From Anaerolineae bacterium (GTDB taxonomy: Bacteria; Chloroflexota; Anaerolineae; Anaerolineales; UBA4823), in contig QOQU01000001.1 in assembly GCA_003327455.1 (NCBI GenBank), positions 1-64,000 of the forward strand: 64,000 bases of DNA, given 5' to 3'. How positions within the stretch are numbered: the first letter of the stretch is position 1; each line of letters starts with the position of its first letter. The translations under genes and the position numbers were made by a program. The notes below the pieces were generated by a model. That model was not told where the DNA came from, searched no databases, and was given only the letters and a program-made list of their open reading frames with translations. Positions 45,560 through 53,940 of this stretch are shown here, piece after piece.

Positions 45560-45575
45560 TGTTTCACGTGAAACT
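45560..45575. promoter_or_regulatory. parS: parS-like ParB binding site, copy 2
   Basis: TGTTTCACGTGAAACT, same 14-base core, 69 bases from copy 1. About 55 flanking bases are also similar between the two copies, so the pair arose by a local duplication. Confidence 0.85.
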
Positions 45576-45606
45576 TTTTTATCTGGATGCACCCTGACCC
45601 TAAAGG

Positions 45607-45825
45607 TCAACGGGGCATCGAACGCTGACGGCGGGTGCGATCAGTCAGCGGTCGCTTTGCCACCAGACGCACTTTGCCGCTGCTATATTCGTTAGCAAAA
45701 CCGACCACTTCCCAACCAGCGGCACCGAGTTCGTTTAACGCAGCCTCCAGGTCCTCATCGCGCGGTCCGCGCCACCAGCTACCCAGGCTTACGATCCGAT
45801 ATTCCCAGGCGTTGATCTCGTTCAT
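45607..45825 (-). CDS. DUF4177 family small protein
   Basis: 72 residues. NAWEYRIVSLGSWWRGPRDEDLEAALNELGAAGWEVVGF is the DUF4177 pattern (Y.v......W......l..lG..GWE.v). Function unknown. Last gene of the regulator-slipin-SdpI-CPBP unit, with a four-base overlap (ATGA). Confidence 0.75.
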   Translation of the reverse strand: MNEINAWEYRIVSLGSWWRGPRDEDLEAALNELGAAGWEVVGFANEYSSGKVRLVAKRPLTDRTRRQRSMPR

Positions 45826-46694
45826 GGGTTCTCCTCAAATTTCTTTGTCAGGCGTTTGCTCGCGACCAGCCAAAACACGAACAAGCCGATCCCGATCCAG
45901 CCGACCAGGCTCAACACCGTCCCCCCATAGGTGATATCCACCTCTTTCAAGAAAAGCATGGGCAATCCGGCGGTGGCGTTCAAAGAGCCGTGCGCCAATG
46001 CCGGCGCCCAGGGCGAACGGGTGCGCAGGTATAGCCAGGCAAAGATCGTCCCCATCAAGACGCAGAAAACGGTCATCAGGAGGACACCCAACACCGGTTG
46101 CGAAGGGTAGTTGTGCCCCTGTAGGATCGCCGGAGCGTGCCACACCCCCCACACCAGCCCGCTGAACAGAATCGCCCGCCCCTGCCCAAGGGGCAACAAT
46201 TGGGGCAGCAAAAAGCCGCGCCAGCCCAGCTCTTCGCCCAATCCAAAGAGCGTATTGAACAGCGGACCTAAAGTCAGGGAAAGGACAGCCTGGATGAGGA
46301 CGACCAGCCAGGCAGGGACAGACTGTCCACCAGGTGCGTTTTCCATCGCCTGACGGATCAGGGTGAATTCCAGATCCAGTTTCCCCAGGCCAAACAACCA
46401 GGTAAAAATCCCGGCCAAGATCGCCAGCAGGGGCGGCAACAACCATGCCCAGAGATAAGCTTTTCGCTCTCCGAGACGGCGCAAGTTCAACGTAGAAAGC
46501 GGCTGACGCAGCCCATAAAGGGTAGCCAGGATCGCCCCAAGCCCCGGCGCCCACATGGCAGCCGTCCAGCAAATCAGGGTCCATGTTTGACGGAGTGTGC
46601 TTTGAGGTTCGCCAATAGCCAGCGGGATCAAGAAGAAAAACCACGCCAGGCAAAATGCAACGGCAAAAAAGATCAGGAGAGCTTTGCGGCTCAT
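45822..46694 (-). CDS. CPBP-family intramembrane glutamic protease-like protein
   Basis: 290 residues and about eight membrane helices. Motifs FGLGEELGWRGFLLPQL (EExxWR-type), SGLVWGVWHAP and AHGSLNATAG match the Abi/CPBP family. The family includes Rce1-type prenyl protein proteases and bacteriocin-immunity proteins. Start overlaps sdpI stop (ATGA). Confidence 0.85.
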   Translation of the reverse strand: MSRKALLIFFAVAFCLAWFFFLIPLAIGEPQSTLRQTWTLICWTAAMWAPGLGAILATLYGLRQPLSTLNLRRLGERKAYLWAWLLPPLLAILAGIFTWLFGLGKLDLEFTLIRQAMENAPGGQSVPAWLVVLIQAVLSLTLGPLFNTLFGLGEELGWRGFLLPQLLPLGQGRAILFSGLVWGVWHAPAILQGHNYPSQPVLGVLLMTVFCVLMGTIFAWLYLRTRSPWAPALAHGSLNATAGLPMLFLKEVDITYGGTVLSLVGWIGIGLFVFWLVASKRLTKKFEENP

Positions 46695-47368
46695 CTATTC
46701 TCCTCCTTGCCCTGGACAGCCAGGTCCTGTCTGCGGTAGCGTTCGTAGAGCCAGTAAGAATACCCCAGCGGCACCAAGGCAGCCAGCAACACAGCCCCCA
46801 GCGCCAGCGGGAAGGCGCCGGCGGGCAAGAAAGCGCTGAGCAGAATCAAGCCGGCGGCTGCCTTGAACAACAGGCTGCCCAGGCGATGGGTTTCTGCCCA
46901 CACGCGCTCATCGCTGAGCGTCCATGGCGTGCGGATGCCGATGAACCAGTTGCGCTTTGCGCGACGCAACAGTTCGCCAGCCAGAAAGATCAGGACTGCC
47001 ATTGCGGGTAACAGCAGGCGACTCATCGCAAAACGGATGCCCAGGTTATAAACCAGGGATAAGATGTGTAGATAGAGCAGAAAAGCAATGATGCTCACGA
47101 TGAATCCATTGAAAATCCGCCGAAAATGCTGAATGTTCTCCCGCAACGGGTCAATCTGGGGGATAACGAAGAACAGAACCGCCAGCCCCAGGCTGATCAA
47201 CGGCATGAGGAACACTCCCCAGAAACGAGAAGTATAGCCATCCACTTCATTGGCTGCGTTCCAGTGCGAAGCCATCTGCTGCGGCAGGCGCTCCCACAGA
47301 ATGAGCCCGCTCAGGGTTGCCCCAAGGATCAAGATCAGGATGACCAAAAAAGCAGTGCGAGTGGACAT
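46691..47368 (-). CDS. SdpI-like immunity-family membrane protein (DUF1648)
   Basis: 225 residues with six hydrophobic segments. The N-terminal DUF1648 part (LPQQMASHWNAANEVDGYTSRF) and the SdpI core (NWFIGIRTPWTLSDERVWAETHRLGS) are clear. In Bacillus subtilis SdpI gives immunity to the SDP toxin and signals to its repressor. No toxin gene of that type is seen here. 44 bases after the slipin gene. Confidence 0.85.
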   Translation of the reverse strand: MSTRTAFLVILILILGATLSGLILWERLPQQMASHWNAANEVDGYTSRFWGVFLMPLISLGLAVLFFVIPQIDPLRENIQHFRRIFNGFIVSIIAFLLYLHILSLVYNLGIRFAMSRLLLPAMAVLIFLAGELLRRAKRNWFIGIRTPWTLSDERVWAETHRLGSLLFKAAAGLILLSAFLPAGAFPLALGAVLLAALVPLGYSYWLYERYRRQDLAVQGKEENR

Positions 47369-47412
47369 TTTATCCTTCCTTTCAAGATGTTAACTTCGAT
47401 CGCTCCAGCGGC

Positions 47413-48339
47413 TCAGGCTTCGCTTTGCTGGTCTTTTGCCAACGAGACCAGGCCACTCAGCCCGCCCAGGTTCATGGTGTCCACGGCGCTGCTCGGCACG
47501 ATGACCAGGGCGCCTTTCTCTTTCAGCCCTTCAAAGAGCATATTCATGGCTCGCAGGTGCAGGGCAGTCGGGTTGTTAATATAAGCCTGCGAGGCTTCGG
47601 CGAAGGAGGCGGCGATCTGCTTCTCCGATTCGCCGAGGATGACGCGCGCCTGGCGCTCGCGTTCCGCCTGCGCCTGGCGGCTCATCGCATCCTCCAGGTC
47701 CTGCGGGATGACGATATCGCGAATCTCTACCGATTGGACGGTAACCCCCCAGGGCGTGGTGCGCTCATCAATGATACGCTGCAGGTCGGCATCCATCTTC
47801 GCCCGACCGACCAGAATATCTGCCAGGTACATCTGTCCGATCACCTCGCGCAAAGCGGTTTGAGCCGCCCAGGTAATCGCCATGCGGTAATCTTCCACTT
47901 CCAGGGCGGCCTTTTCGGCATCCCACACCATCCAGAACAACACCGCATCCACATCCACCGGTACAGTGTCTTTGGTGAGCGTCTTCTCGGCGCTAAAGGG
48001 TGTAACCATCACCCGATGGTCGATCCAGTTGGGGATGGTCTCGATGATCGGCGTCACCCAAAACAAGCCAGGCCCGGCCAGTTTTCGGAATCGTCCAAAG
48101 CGTAAAACGATCGCCTTTTCCCATTGATTGGCAATTTTGATCCCATAGAGCAAAAAGGTGCCCACCAAGACAAAGACGCTCGCCACACCAGCGGCGATCT
48201 CATCGGGCAGCGGTGTGAAACGATCGACAAGATAGGCAAGGGCGCCTCCTATGCCGTACACACTCACAGCCACGAGAATTGCCAGGGCGGGGATGCGGTA
48301 TTGATTCGCTCGGACGGTTTGCACTTCTTTTTTGACCAT
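47413..48339 (-). CDS. Slipin/stomatin-type SPFH protein
   Basis: 308 residues. Two N-terminal hydrophobic stretches (about 12-34 and 44-64) lead to an SPFH domain: NQWEKAIVLRFGRFRKLAGPGLFWVTPIIET, VDAVLFWMVWDAEKAALEVEDY, ALREVIGQMYLADILVGR, and ERERQARVILGESEKQIAAS in the coiled coil. It organises membrane domains. ATG 48339 is preferred over TTG 48360 because GAGG precedes it. 17 bases after the regulator stop. Confidence 0.88.
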   Translation of the reverse strand: MVKKEVQTVRANQYRIPALAILVAVSVYGIGGALAYLVDRFTPLPDEIAAGVASVFVLVGTFLLYGIKIANQWEKAIVLRFGRFRKLAGPGLFWVTPIIETIPNWIDHRVMVTPFSAEKTLTKDTVPVDVDAVLFWMVWDAEKAALEVEDYRMAITWAAQTALREVIGQMYLADILVGRAKMDADLQRIIDERTTPWGVTVQSVEIRDIVIPQDLEDAMSRQAQAERERQARVILGESEKQIAASFAEASQAYINNPTALHLRAMNMLFEGLKEKGALVIVPSSAVDTMNLGGLSGLVSLAKDQQSEA

Positions 48340-48356
48340 CTTGTACCTCACATAAC

Positions 48357-48788
48357 TCAAGATTCGTGGGGGTCAGGTTTGGGGAGTTCACCGCTCTCTT
48401 GCCATTGTTCCAGCATCTGGTTGACCACTCGTGCAATTTCTTGCGGCGCACAGCCCAACTGAACAGCCGAGGAAAGGTAACGGCGGGTCAGGCTTTCCAG
48501 CCCCTGCTGGCGAATCGCCTGCATCTGATCTGGGGAAACAGGCTCCCAAATGTAGGTGCCGCGCCCATGCTGGGTAGAGATCAGCCCGGCTTCATCCAGC
48601 AAACGATAGGCGCGTGCAACCGTGTTGAAATTGACGCGCAGATCGGTTGCAAGCTGGCGCACGGTGGGCAACTGGTCGCCAGGCTTTAACTCACCCTTGA
48701 CGACTTTCTGCCGAATTTGCTCAACGATTTGCAAATAGATCGGCTGCCCAGAGCGGAAATCAATGACCAGATCGGATAGATTGCCCAA
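48357..48788 (-). CDS. YtrA-type GntR regulator
   Basis: 143 residues. Winged helix PIYLQIVEQIRQKVVKGELKPGDQLPTVRQLATDL, then NTVARAYRLLDEAGLISTQHGRGTYI, with a short C-terminal helix pair typical of YtrA (dimerisation only, no ligand domain). It starts a five-gene unit. Six tandem TTGTATNN octamers lie 20 to 67 bases upstream and look like its operator. Confidence 0.88.
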   Translation of the reverse strand: MGNLSDLVIDFRSGQPIYLQIVEQIRQKVVKGELKPGDQLPTVRQLATDLRVNFNTVARAYRLLDEAGLISTQHGRGTYIWEPVSPDQMQAIRQQGLESLTRRYLSSAVQLGCAPQEIARVVNQMLEQWQESGELPKPDPHES

Positions 48789-48807
48789 ACAGCCTCCTTA
48801 GCAAGGA

Positions 48808-48855
48808 TTGTATCTTTGTATGATTGTATTATTGTATCTTTGTATCATTGTATAC
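48808..48855. promoter_or_regulatory. Six tandem TTGTATNN octamers (regulator operator)
   Basis: TTGTAT recurs with an exact 8-bp period at 48808, 48816, 48824, 48832, 48840 and 48848 (last two bases vary: CT, GA, TA, CT, CA, AC). Read leftwards the unit is ATACAA with spacers. Directly upstream of the regulator start. Confidence 0.65.
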
Positions 48856-49012
48856 CAACGGGATGCTTTTGTCAAGGGGATTGCAATCCTCAGTGGGATA
48901 CCTTTCGGAAAGTCTGTCCCATTGTCCTTGCCCGGGTACAGCAGTTGAGGCAGCCAGGAGGATTTCAGTCTACGGCGCCCGCCTTCCCTTTCTGTGATCT
49001 TTACCAGCACAG

Positions 49013-49045
49013 AAAAGCCATCTCCCGCTAAACCGGAGATGGCTT
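49013..49045 (-). terminator. Intrinsic terminator after ychF
   Basis: AAGCCATCTCC (49015-49025) pairs with GGAGATGGCTT (49035-49045); leftwards the stem is followed by TTCTG. 50 bases past the ychF stop. The remaining 48856-49012 shows no gene. Confidence 0.7.
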
Positions 49046-49095
49046 GAGTTCCGCGCACAGCGCCGCTCGCCGCCGATGAAAGGGACTCTGCCGCT

Positions 49096-50178
49096 CTAGG
49101 TTGCAGCGCGCACGTGCATGATCTCGCCTTCCTGCAAGGGATAGTCTTTGCCTTCCAGGCGAATCCAGCCTTTTGCCCGCGCTTCGTTCCAGCCGCCGGC
49201 TTCGAGCAGTTCGGCGTAACCGATGACTTCGGCGCGGATGAAGCCGCGCATCAAGTCGGTGTGGATCACCCCGGCTGCTTCCTGAGCGGTGGCGCCGCGC
49301 CACACCTGCCAGGCGCGCACTTCATCCTCTCCCACGGTAAAAAAGGTTTGCAAGCCCAACAGGGCATAAGCCTGACGGATGAGACGCGGCAGGCTTAGCT
49401 CTGGGATGCCATATATCTCCTGAAAGATTTGCGCTTCAGCGGGCGGCATCTGCGCCAGTTCCATCTCCAGTTTCCCCTGCAGGGCGATTACCGCTTCGGC
49501 GGGACTTTCGGTTTCCCAGGGTGGGGCAGGTTGTCCTTCGCCCAAATTGAGCACCAGCAACATCGGCTTTAATGATAGGAATGCAAAGCTGCTGATCAGG
49601 CGGCGTTGCTCGGCGCTCAAGGTCAAACGGCGCAGAGGCTGCTCCGCTTCTAAGGATTTGCGGATTTCCGTCAGCAAGCCCTGTTCACGCTCGATTTCAC
49701 TGCGCGGCCGACCGCCTCCCTTGCGCAGTTCTTCGTTCAACCGTTCCAGGCGGCGTTCAATGATCAGGTAATCATACAGCATAAACTCGGCTTCCATCAG
49801 CTTCCAATCGCGGCGGGCATCCACCGCCCCCAGCGTGTGCGGCACGCGCTCGTCCTCAAAGCAGCGCAACACATGGACAAAACCATCCATGGCACTGAGC
49901 TGGTTGAGCAACGCGCCCGGCAAACCTTTCTGAGCTGTGCCGCTCTCCAAACCACCAATGTCGGCAAAGGCAACTTTGGCGGGGGTAACCTTCTGAGGAC
50001 GAAAACACTCCGCCAGCCGCTCGAGGCGTTCATCGGGCACGTCCACCACCGCCAGTTGAGTCTCCAGTCTGCCACCACCAAGGTGAACAGGACGATTTGC
50101 GCCGGTGAGGGCGTTGAATAAGGTGGTCTTCCCACATTGAGGCAAGCCGATAATTCCCAAACGCATCATTTCGGGCAT
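49096..50178 (-). CDS. ychF: Ribosome-associated GTPase/ATPase YchF
   Basis: 360 residues, Obg-like. G1 GLPQCGKTTLFNALTG, G3 FADIGGLESGTAQ, a helical coiled insert (about 130-205, YLIIERRLERLNEELRKG), G4-like LVLNLGE, and a C-terminal TGS domain (about 275-360, LQTFFTVGEDEVRAWQ). YchF binds ribosomes and catalase-related stress targets. Three in-frame ATGs (50178, 50169, 50166) are possible; AGGAT favours the first. Confidence 0.9.
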   Translation of the reverse strand: MPEMMRLGIIGLPQCGKTTLFNALTGANRPVHLGGGRLETQLAVVDVPDERLERLAECFRPQKVTPAKVAFADIGGLESGTAQKGLPGALLNQLSAMDGFVHVLRCFEDERVPHTLGAVDARRDWKLMEAEFMLYDYLIIERRLERLNEELRKGGGRPRSEIEREQGLLTEIRKSLEAEQPLRRLTLSAEQRRLISSFAFLSLKPMLLVLNLGEGQPAPPWETESPAEAVIALQGKLEMELAQMPPAEAQIFQEIYGIPELSLPRLIRQAYALLGLQTFFTVGEDEVRAWQVWRGATAQEAAGVIHTDLMRGFIRAEVIGYAELLEAGGWNEARAKGWIRLEGKDYPLQEGEIMHVRAAT

Positions 50179-50189
50179 AATCTGTATCC

Positions 50190-51623
50190 TTACTGTAATT
50201 CCCGATCGGCGCGCTGCAGGATGTCCTGGAGCTTCCCGACCACCTCAGCGGGCAAGGGGTCGACCAACGGCCCAGCCAGGATCTCTTCCACCTTTTTGCG
50301 CGCCTGGCTATACAGGGAAGGCTTGCCCAGCTCTAACCAGTTTTCATAGGAGGCGCGGCAGAGATAGTTGGGCTTGTAGAACTCACGACTACGGCTGGCG
50401 GCGTGCGTGCTTTTTGTCTTTAAGAAGTGTCCGCCCGGGCCGATTGCGGCGATCTCGGCGAATAAATCTCTTTGCGGGGAAACATCCACACCCTGCACCA
50501 GACGTTCCAAAAGGTGGGCGATCTCATTATCCACCAGAATCTGTTCCAGATAGAGGGTTTGATCGCTCTCCACCTCTCCATAACCCACAATGATATCCGA
50601 GCCGACCAGCAAGCCCGGCAGGGTGGTAAGCATTTTCTCGATCACCGCTTCGGCGCCAATCTCTTTAGCATCCGAAACCATCCCGGCTGAGGTAGCCGGC
50701 AGATGATAAAAGCGTCCCATCTGTACCAGCGCCGCCGATTGTAAGCCCATCTCGGCTGTGCCAGCCAGATAGGCACCCGTGCGAAAATCAATGTTGCCCG
50801 TTGCACTGCTGTAGATCAAGGGACGACCCGGATGGGCAAGTTGAAAGACAACGATTGCCGAGAGGGTTTCGGCATTTGCCAGAGCAATGTTGGAAAACAA
50901 ACTGGCAGGCCCGGTGGTGCCGTTGACCGGCATAGGCATGATCATGACCGGTAAGCCGACCTCTCCCAGTTCCAGATAGGCATCCAGCATCTCCCCATCA
51001 TGGGTCAGAGGCGCCACAGGACAATAAATCAGAGAAAACCAGTTATTCTGGCGCAACGCATCTGCTGAACCCGCTACGGCTTCTAACCCTTCGACCAGGT
51101 AGGGCACCTGTTGAACGGTATGCAATTCGTGTTGGGCGTGTTTCGAGGTGTATTGAATCATGGTAAAAAATTCATGCAGCGGTCGAGCGTGAGCCGGTGC
51201 ATCCGAAGCGCAGACCGGTGGCCATGCCAGCACGCCCAGGTCGGCAGCTTGAAAGACGCGCATTGCGGCAGCAATATCCCGGGCAACGCCATAGCGCCGC
51301 TCTCCCGTCTGAAAATCGGACATAAACGAGCCGGTGCCATCCATGGCATAGCGCGAAGAAGACGCAGGCAGGGGAATGTTGTAGGCGGGATTACGCGCCC
51401 CCAGGGTGAAGGTTTTCGGTGTGGTCTGCAGGGCGTGTTCGACCAGCTCAGCCGGTAAGTATGCGATGCCAGCTTGTTCATCAATCTTAGCTCCGCCGGC
51501 TTTCAGGAGAGGCAGGGCTTTCGCTCCATGAAAGCGTACGCCCACTTCTGCCAGGATGCGCAGACTTTGCTGATGGACGCGCGCCTGTTCTTCTTCGTTC
51601 AGAATTTGAGCCTGCAGGTGCAT
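50190..51623 (-). CDS. Trimethylamine methyltransferase family (MttB superfamily) protein
   Basis: 477 residues, a TIM barrel. ILAEVGVRFHGAKALPLLK opens the family. There is no in-frame TAG, so no pyrrolysine: this is the non-Pyl branch, which includes glycine betaine methyltransferase MtgB. No corrinoid protein or reactivating gene adjoins. Ends 11 bases before ychF. Confidence 0.8.
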   Translation of the reverse strand: MHLQAQILNEEEQARVHQQSLRILAEVGVRFHGAKALPLLKAGGAKIDEQAGIAYLPAELVEHALQTTPKTFTLGARNPAYNIPLPASSSRYAMDGTGSFMSDFQTGERRYGVARDIAAAMRVFQAADLGVLAWPPVCASDAPAHARPLHEFFTMIQYTSKHAQHELHTVQQVPYLVEGLEAVAGSADALRQNNWFSLIYCPVAPLTHDGEMLDAYLELGEVGLPVMIMPMPVNGTTGPASLFSNIALANAETLSAIVVFQLAHPGRPLIYSSATGNIDFRTGAYLAGTAEMGLQSAALVQMGRFYHLPATSAGMVSDAKEIGAEAVIEKMLTTLPGLLVGSDIIVGYGEVESDQTLYLEQILVDNEIAHLLERLVQGVDVSPQRDLFAEIAAIGPGGHFLKTKSTHAASRSREFYKPNYLCRASYENWLELGKPSLYSQARKKVEEILAGPLVDPLPAEVVGKLQDILQRADRELQ

Positions 51624-51780
51624 GATAGATTTCTCCGTGAGTCAAGGATTGTATTGAATGAATTTTAACGTCTTATCGCGCGAACAGGCGACTTTTCTCC
51701 TAAGGTGAATTTATTTGCTCCGATCTTCCCTGGCAGAGGCAAGCCTCAGGAAACCATGCAGGAGAAAAAAGCCACGTGCA

Positions 51781-52053
51781 TCACGGGTTTTTCAAGCATT
51801 CGTCATGGTTGTCTATGTTGCGGAACACGATGATGGTTTGTCCACCCTCTTCCACAAATTGAAACGTAAAGCGGTACTGGCGATCAATCCGTCCCTCCCA
51901 GATTTGCTCACTGCCCTTGATTTTCTTCACCCGTAGAGAGGGGTGACGGGGATTTTCCGCCATCAGCCTAAAGGCTTTAAAAGCCTTTTCTTGAATTTCC
52001 TCTGGCAAGGCTTGAAAGGCTTTCTTGAAACGCTCGGTACGGCGGAAGAGCAT
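51781..52053 (-). CDS. RelE/ParE-family toxin
   Basis: 90 residues. RRTERFKKAFQALPEEIQEKAFKAFRLMAENPRHPSLRVKKI, then WEGRIDRQYRFTFQFVEEGG, is the RelE-superfamily core with a basic/aromatic catalytic face (R.., Y). Three bases after an AbrB-type antitoxin. mRNA interferase or gyrase inhibitor cannot be told apart. The 51624-51780 gap shows nothing. Confidence 0.82.
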   Translation of the reverse strand: MLFRRTERFKKAFQALPEEIQEKAFKAFRLMAENPRHPSLRVKKIKGSEQIWEGRIDRQYRFTFQFVEEGGQTIIVFRNIDNHDECLKNP

Positions 52054-52056
52054 ATT

Positions 52057-52347
52057 TCACGTCTCGCTCTGCAGGTCTGCAATCAAGTCCTCGATATTCG
52101 TAAATGTGCGAGTACGCCCTTCACGCAGATCCTCTTCAGCCTGATGCTCACCTGCCTGCCAGCGAGATGACCAGAAATAAGCCTGATTGCGGTCGATCGC
52201 TATGACTGGAGTGAGGATGATTCGCCCATCTTCAGCTACTTCTGCGCGCAACAAATCTCCTGCAGAAAGCCCGGCTTTGCGGCGCAGGATATTTGGGAGA
52301 GTAATTCGCCCATCTTGAGCCAATTGCACAATCTCATGCTCAGCCAT
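52057..52347 (-). CDS. AbrB/MazE-type antitoxin
   Basis: 96 residues. N-terminal swapped-hairpin DNA-binding domain (IVQLAQDGRITLPNILRRKAGLSAGDLLRAEV, then GRIILTP). The C-terminal part (about 50-96, with EEDLREGRTRTFTNIEDLIADL) wraps the toxin. AGGAGG is eight bases before ATG 52347, preferred to 52374. Promoter TTGACA..TATTAA lies just upstream with a duplicated TGACAAAATG. Confidence 0.85.
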   Translation of the reverse strand: MAEHEIVQLAQDGRITLPNILRRKAGLSAGDLLRAEVAEDGRIILTPVIAIDRNQAYFWSSRWQAGEHQAEEDLREGRTRTFTNIEDLIADLQSET

Positions 52348-52364
52348 AGAACACCTCCTGGCTT

Positions 52365-52408
52365 TTAATATCACCGTTTATACATTTTGTCAATATGTCA
52401 TTTTGTCA
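52365..52408 (-). promoter_or_regulatory. Promoter and direct-repeat operator of the AbrB/RelE pair
   Basis: TTGACA (52393-52388) and TATTAA (52370-52365) are 17 bp apart on the minus strand. TGACAAAATG occurs twice, at 52392-52383 (including the -35) and 52408-52399, 16 bp apart, and would let the antitoxin repress its own promoter. Confidence 0.65.
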
Positions 52409-52596
52409 GCTTATGCGCAAAAGTTCACCCAAACCTGGCAGGCAGTTAGAATCCTGAGGTTTTGTCGCTTGAAAAGACAGCCATTCTATAATACAATATG
52501 GACAAAATAGGGCTATAAAGGGTGCTTCATCTCGATTAACACAACCCTCGCTGCCCTGCCTTGCTCTCAGCGGACGGCTTCTTTTTTTACCGACAA

Positions 52597-53670
52597 ATGG
52601 AAAGACGGCTTACTCCCATTTCTCATCCCCCCATCGATCAGAAAACAGCCTCAATGGAGATAGAAGAACGAAAACGGCGTCTTTATCTGATCGCTTCAGT
52701 GATTGGTTTGCCCTCGGTGTACTTCGTCTGGCGTGTCTATGGTGTTCGCGACCCTTTCATTCGGTATGTCTATCCATTCTTAATCGCTGAGGCGATACTT
52801 TGGATTGCAGCCCTGCTCTGGCAGCGCGTTCCCCTGGCCTGGATCGAACATTTCGTTTTATACTCGCTTGGTATATTTTTCCTGGTCAAGTTAACCTATT
52901 ACCTGTATTTTGTTGACCCCGCTACCGCCTGGAAAGAGATTGAAAGCCTGACTGGGGGGATGTTGATCATTTTCATCCTCGCTTATATTATCCTCAGCCA
53001 TCGGGTTGCCTTGCGGTCGGTGCTCATCTATATTGCGCTCACCTTTCTGGTGGGTCTGGCGAGAACTTTGCCTGAGCCAGGAGAGTTGATGACAGACTTT
53101 ATCCGCCTCGAGACGCGTCTCGTCACGGTTGCGGTCCTGACCTATATCCTCGCCAAAGTCAAAGACGATCTTGCGCTTTCCCAAAAGCGGGCAGCTTATT
53201 GGAAATGGCAGGCAAATATCGATCATCTCACCCAACTGCCCAACCGGCGCATGCTCTCCGCTTTGCTCGAGGAATACCTTCAAGCCAAAAAAACGTTTGC
53301 CATTCTGCTGGTCGATCTGGATGATTTCAAATGCTTCAACGATACGTATGGACATGACGTAGGGGATGTGCTGCTCGGTCGGGTGGCTTTTACGCTGAAG
53401 ACAAATCTGCGTGCCAGCGACACCGCTGCCCGTTGGGGGGGTGAAGAATTTCTGGTGGTAACGGAAACAAATCAGGCGCAAGCCAAAGCTTTAGCGGAGA
53501 GACTTCGCCTGGAGGTGCAAAAGATCGATTTCGACCAGAATTTGATCTCGATCTCGATTGGTGGCACAATGTCGATCAGGGGGGAAGACCTTTCCAGTCT
53601 GCTCAAGAGAGCCGATGAGGCGCTGTACTGTGCCAAAGCCGCCGGGCGAAACTGCGTGTGTTGGGCATAA
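52597..53670 (+). CDS. Diguanylate cyclase with membrane N-terminus
   Basis: 357 residues. Four to six hydrophobic segments (about 35-175) are followed by a GGDEF domain (about 205-357): NIDHLTQLPNRRMLSALL, LLVDLDDFKCFNDTYGHDVGD, and active-site loop RWGGEEFLV. An RxxD inhibitory site (RASD) stands five residues before GGEEF, so product feedback is likely. Makes cyclic di-GMP. The start is uncertain: no clear ribosome site precedes 52561, 52597 or 52654. Confidence 0.85.
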   Translation: MERRLTPISHPPIDQKTASMEIEERKRRLYLIASVIGLPSVYFVWRVYGVRDPFIRYVYPFLIAEAILWIAALLWQRVPLAWIEHFVLYSLGIFFLVKLTYYLYFVDPATAWKEIESLTGGMLIIFILAYIILSHRVALRSVLIYIALTFLVGLARTLPEPGELMTDFIRLETRLVTVAVLTYILAKVKDDLALSQKRAAYWKWQANIDHLTQLPNRRMLSALLEEYLQAKKTFAILLVDLDDFKCFNDTYGHDVGDVLLGRVAFTLKTNLRASDTAARWGGEEFLVVTETNQAQAKALAERLRLEVQKIDFDQNLISISIGGTMSIRGEDLSSLLKRADEALYCAKAAGRNCVCWA

Positions 53671-53743
53671 GCAAATGCGTCGTTTAGCGGGTGAGCGCCG
53701 AAAAGCTGATCTTCGCCCATGATATGGAAGGCGAAATTCCTCC

Positions 53744-53772
53744 TTGACCACCTCTCAAACTTTCGTTATACT
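53744..53772 (+). promoter_or_regulatory. tRNA-Leu promoter
   Basis: TTGACC (53744-53749) and TATACT (53767-53772) with a 17-bp spacer. The start would be near 53779, seven bases before the tRNA. Confidence 0.75.
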
Positions 53773-53785
53773 TATCTACGGAAGA

Positions 53786-53867
53786 GCCGAAGTGGCGGAA
53801 CTGGCAGACGCGCGCGACTCAAAATCGCGTTCCCTCGGGAGTGTGGGTTCGACTCCCACCTTCGGCA
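53786..53867 (+). tRNA. tRNA-Leu (CAA)
   Basis: Acceptor stem GCCGAAG pairs with CTTCGGC. Anticodon stem CGCGA/TCGCG with loop CTCAAAA gives anticodon CAA (codon UUG). The long variable arm TCCCTCGGGAG is type II, as in Leu. T-arm GTGGG-TTCGACT-CCCAC. The 3' CCA is not encoded (ACCT follows). No tRNA neighbours. Confidence 0.96.
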
Positions 53868-53889
53868 CCTGTTCAAACCCGATAGGTTT

Positions 53890-53922
53890 GCCCTCCCCCG
53901 CGTATTGGAGGGCTTCTTTTTT
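53890..53922 (+). terminator. Intrinsic terminator after tRNA-Leu
   Basis: GCCCTCC (53890-53896) pairs with GGAGGGC (53907-53913), followed by TTCTTTTTT. It separates the tRNA from glgC, though readthrough would reach glgC in 20 bases. Confidence 0.85.
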
Positions 53923-53940
53923 CCGTGAAGGGAGGTTGTT

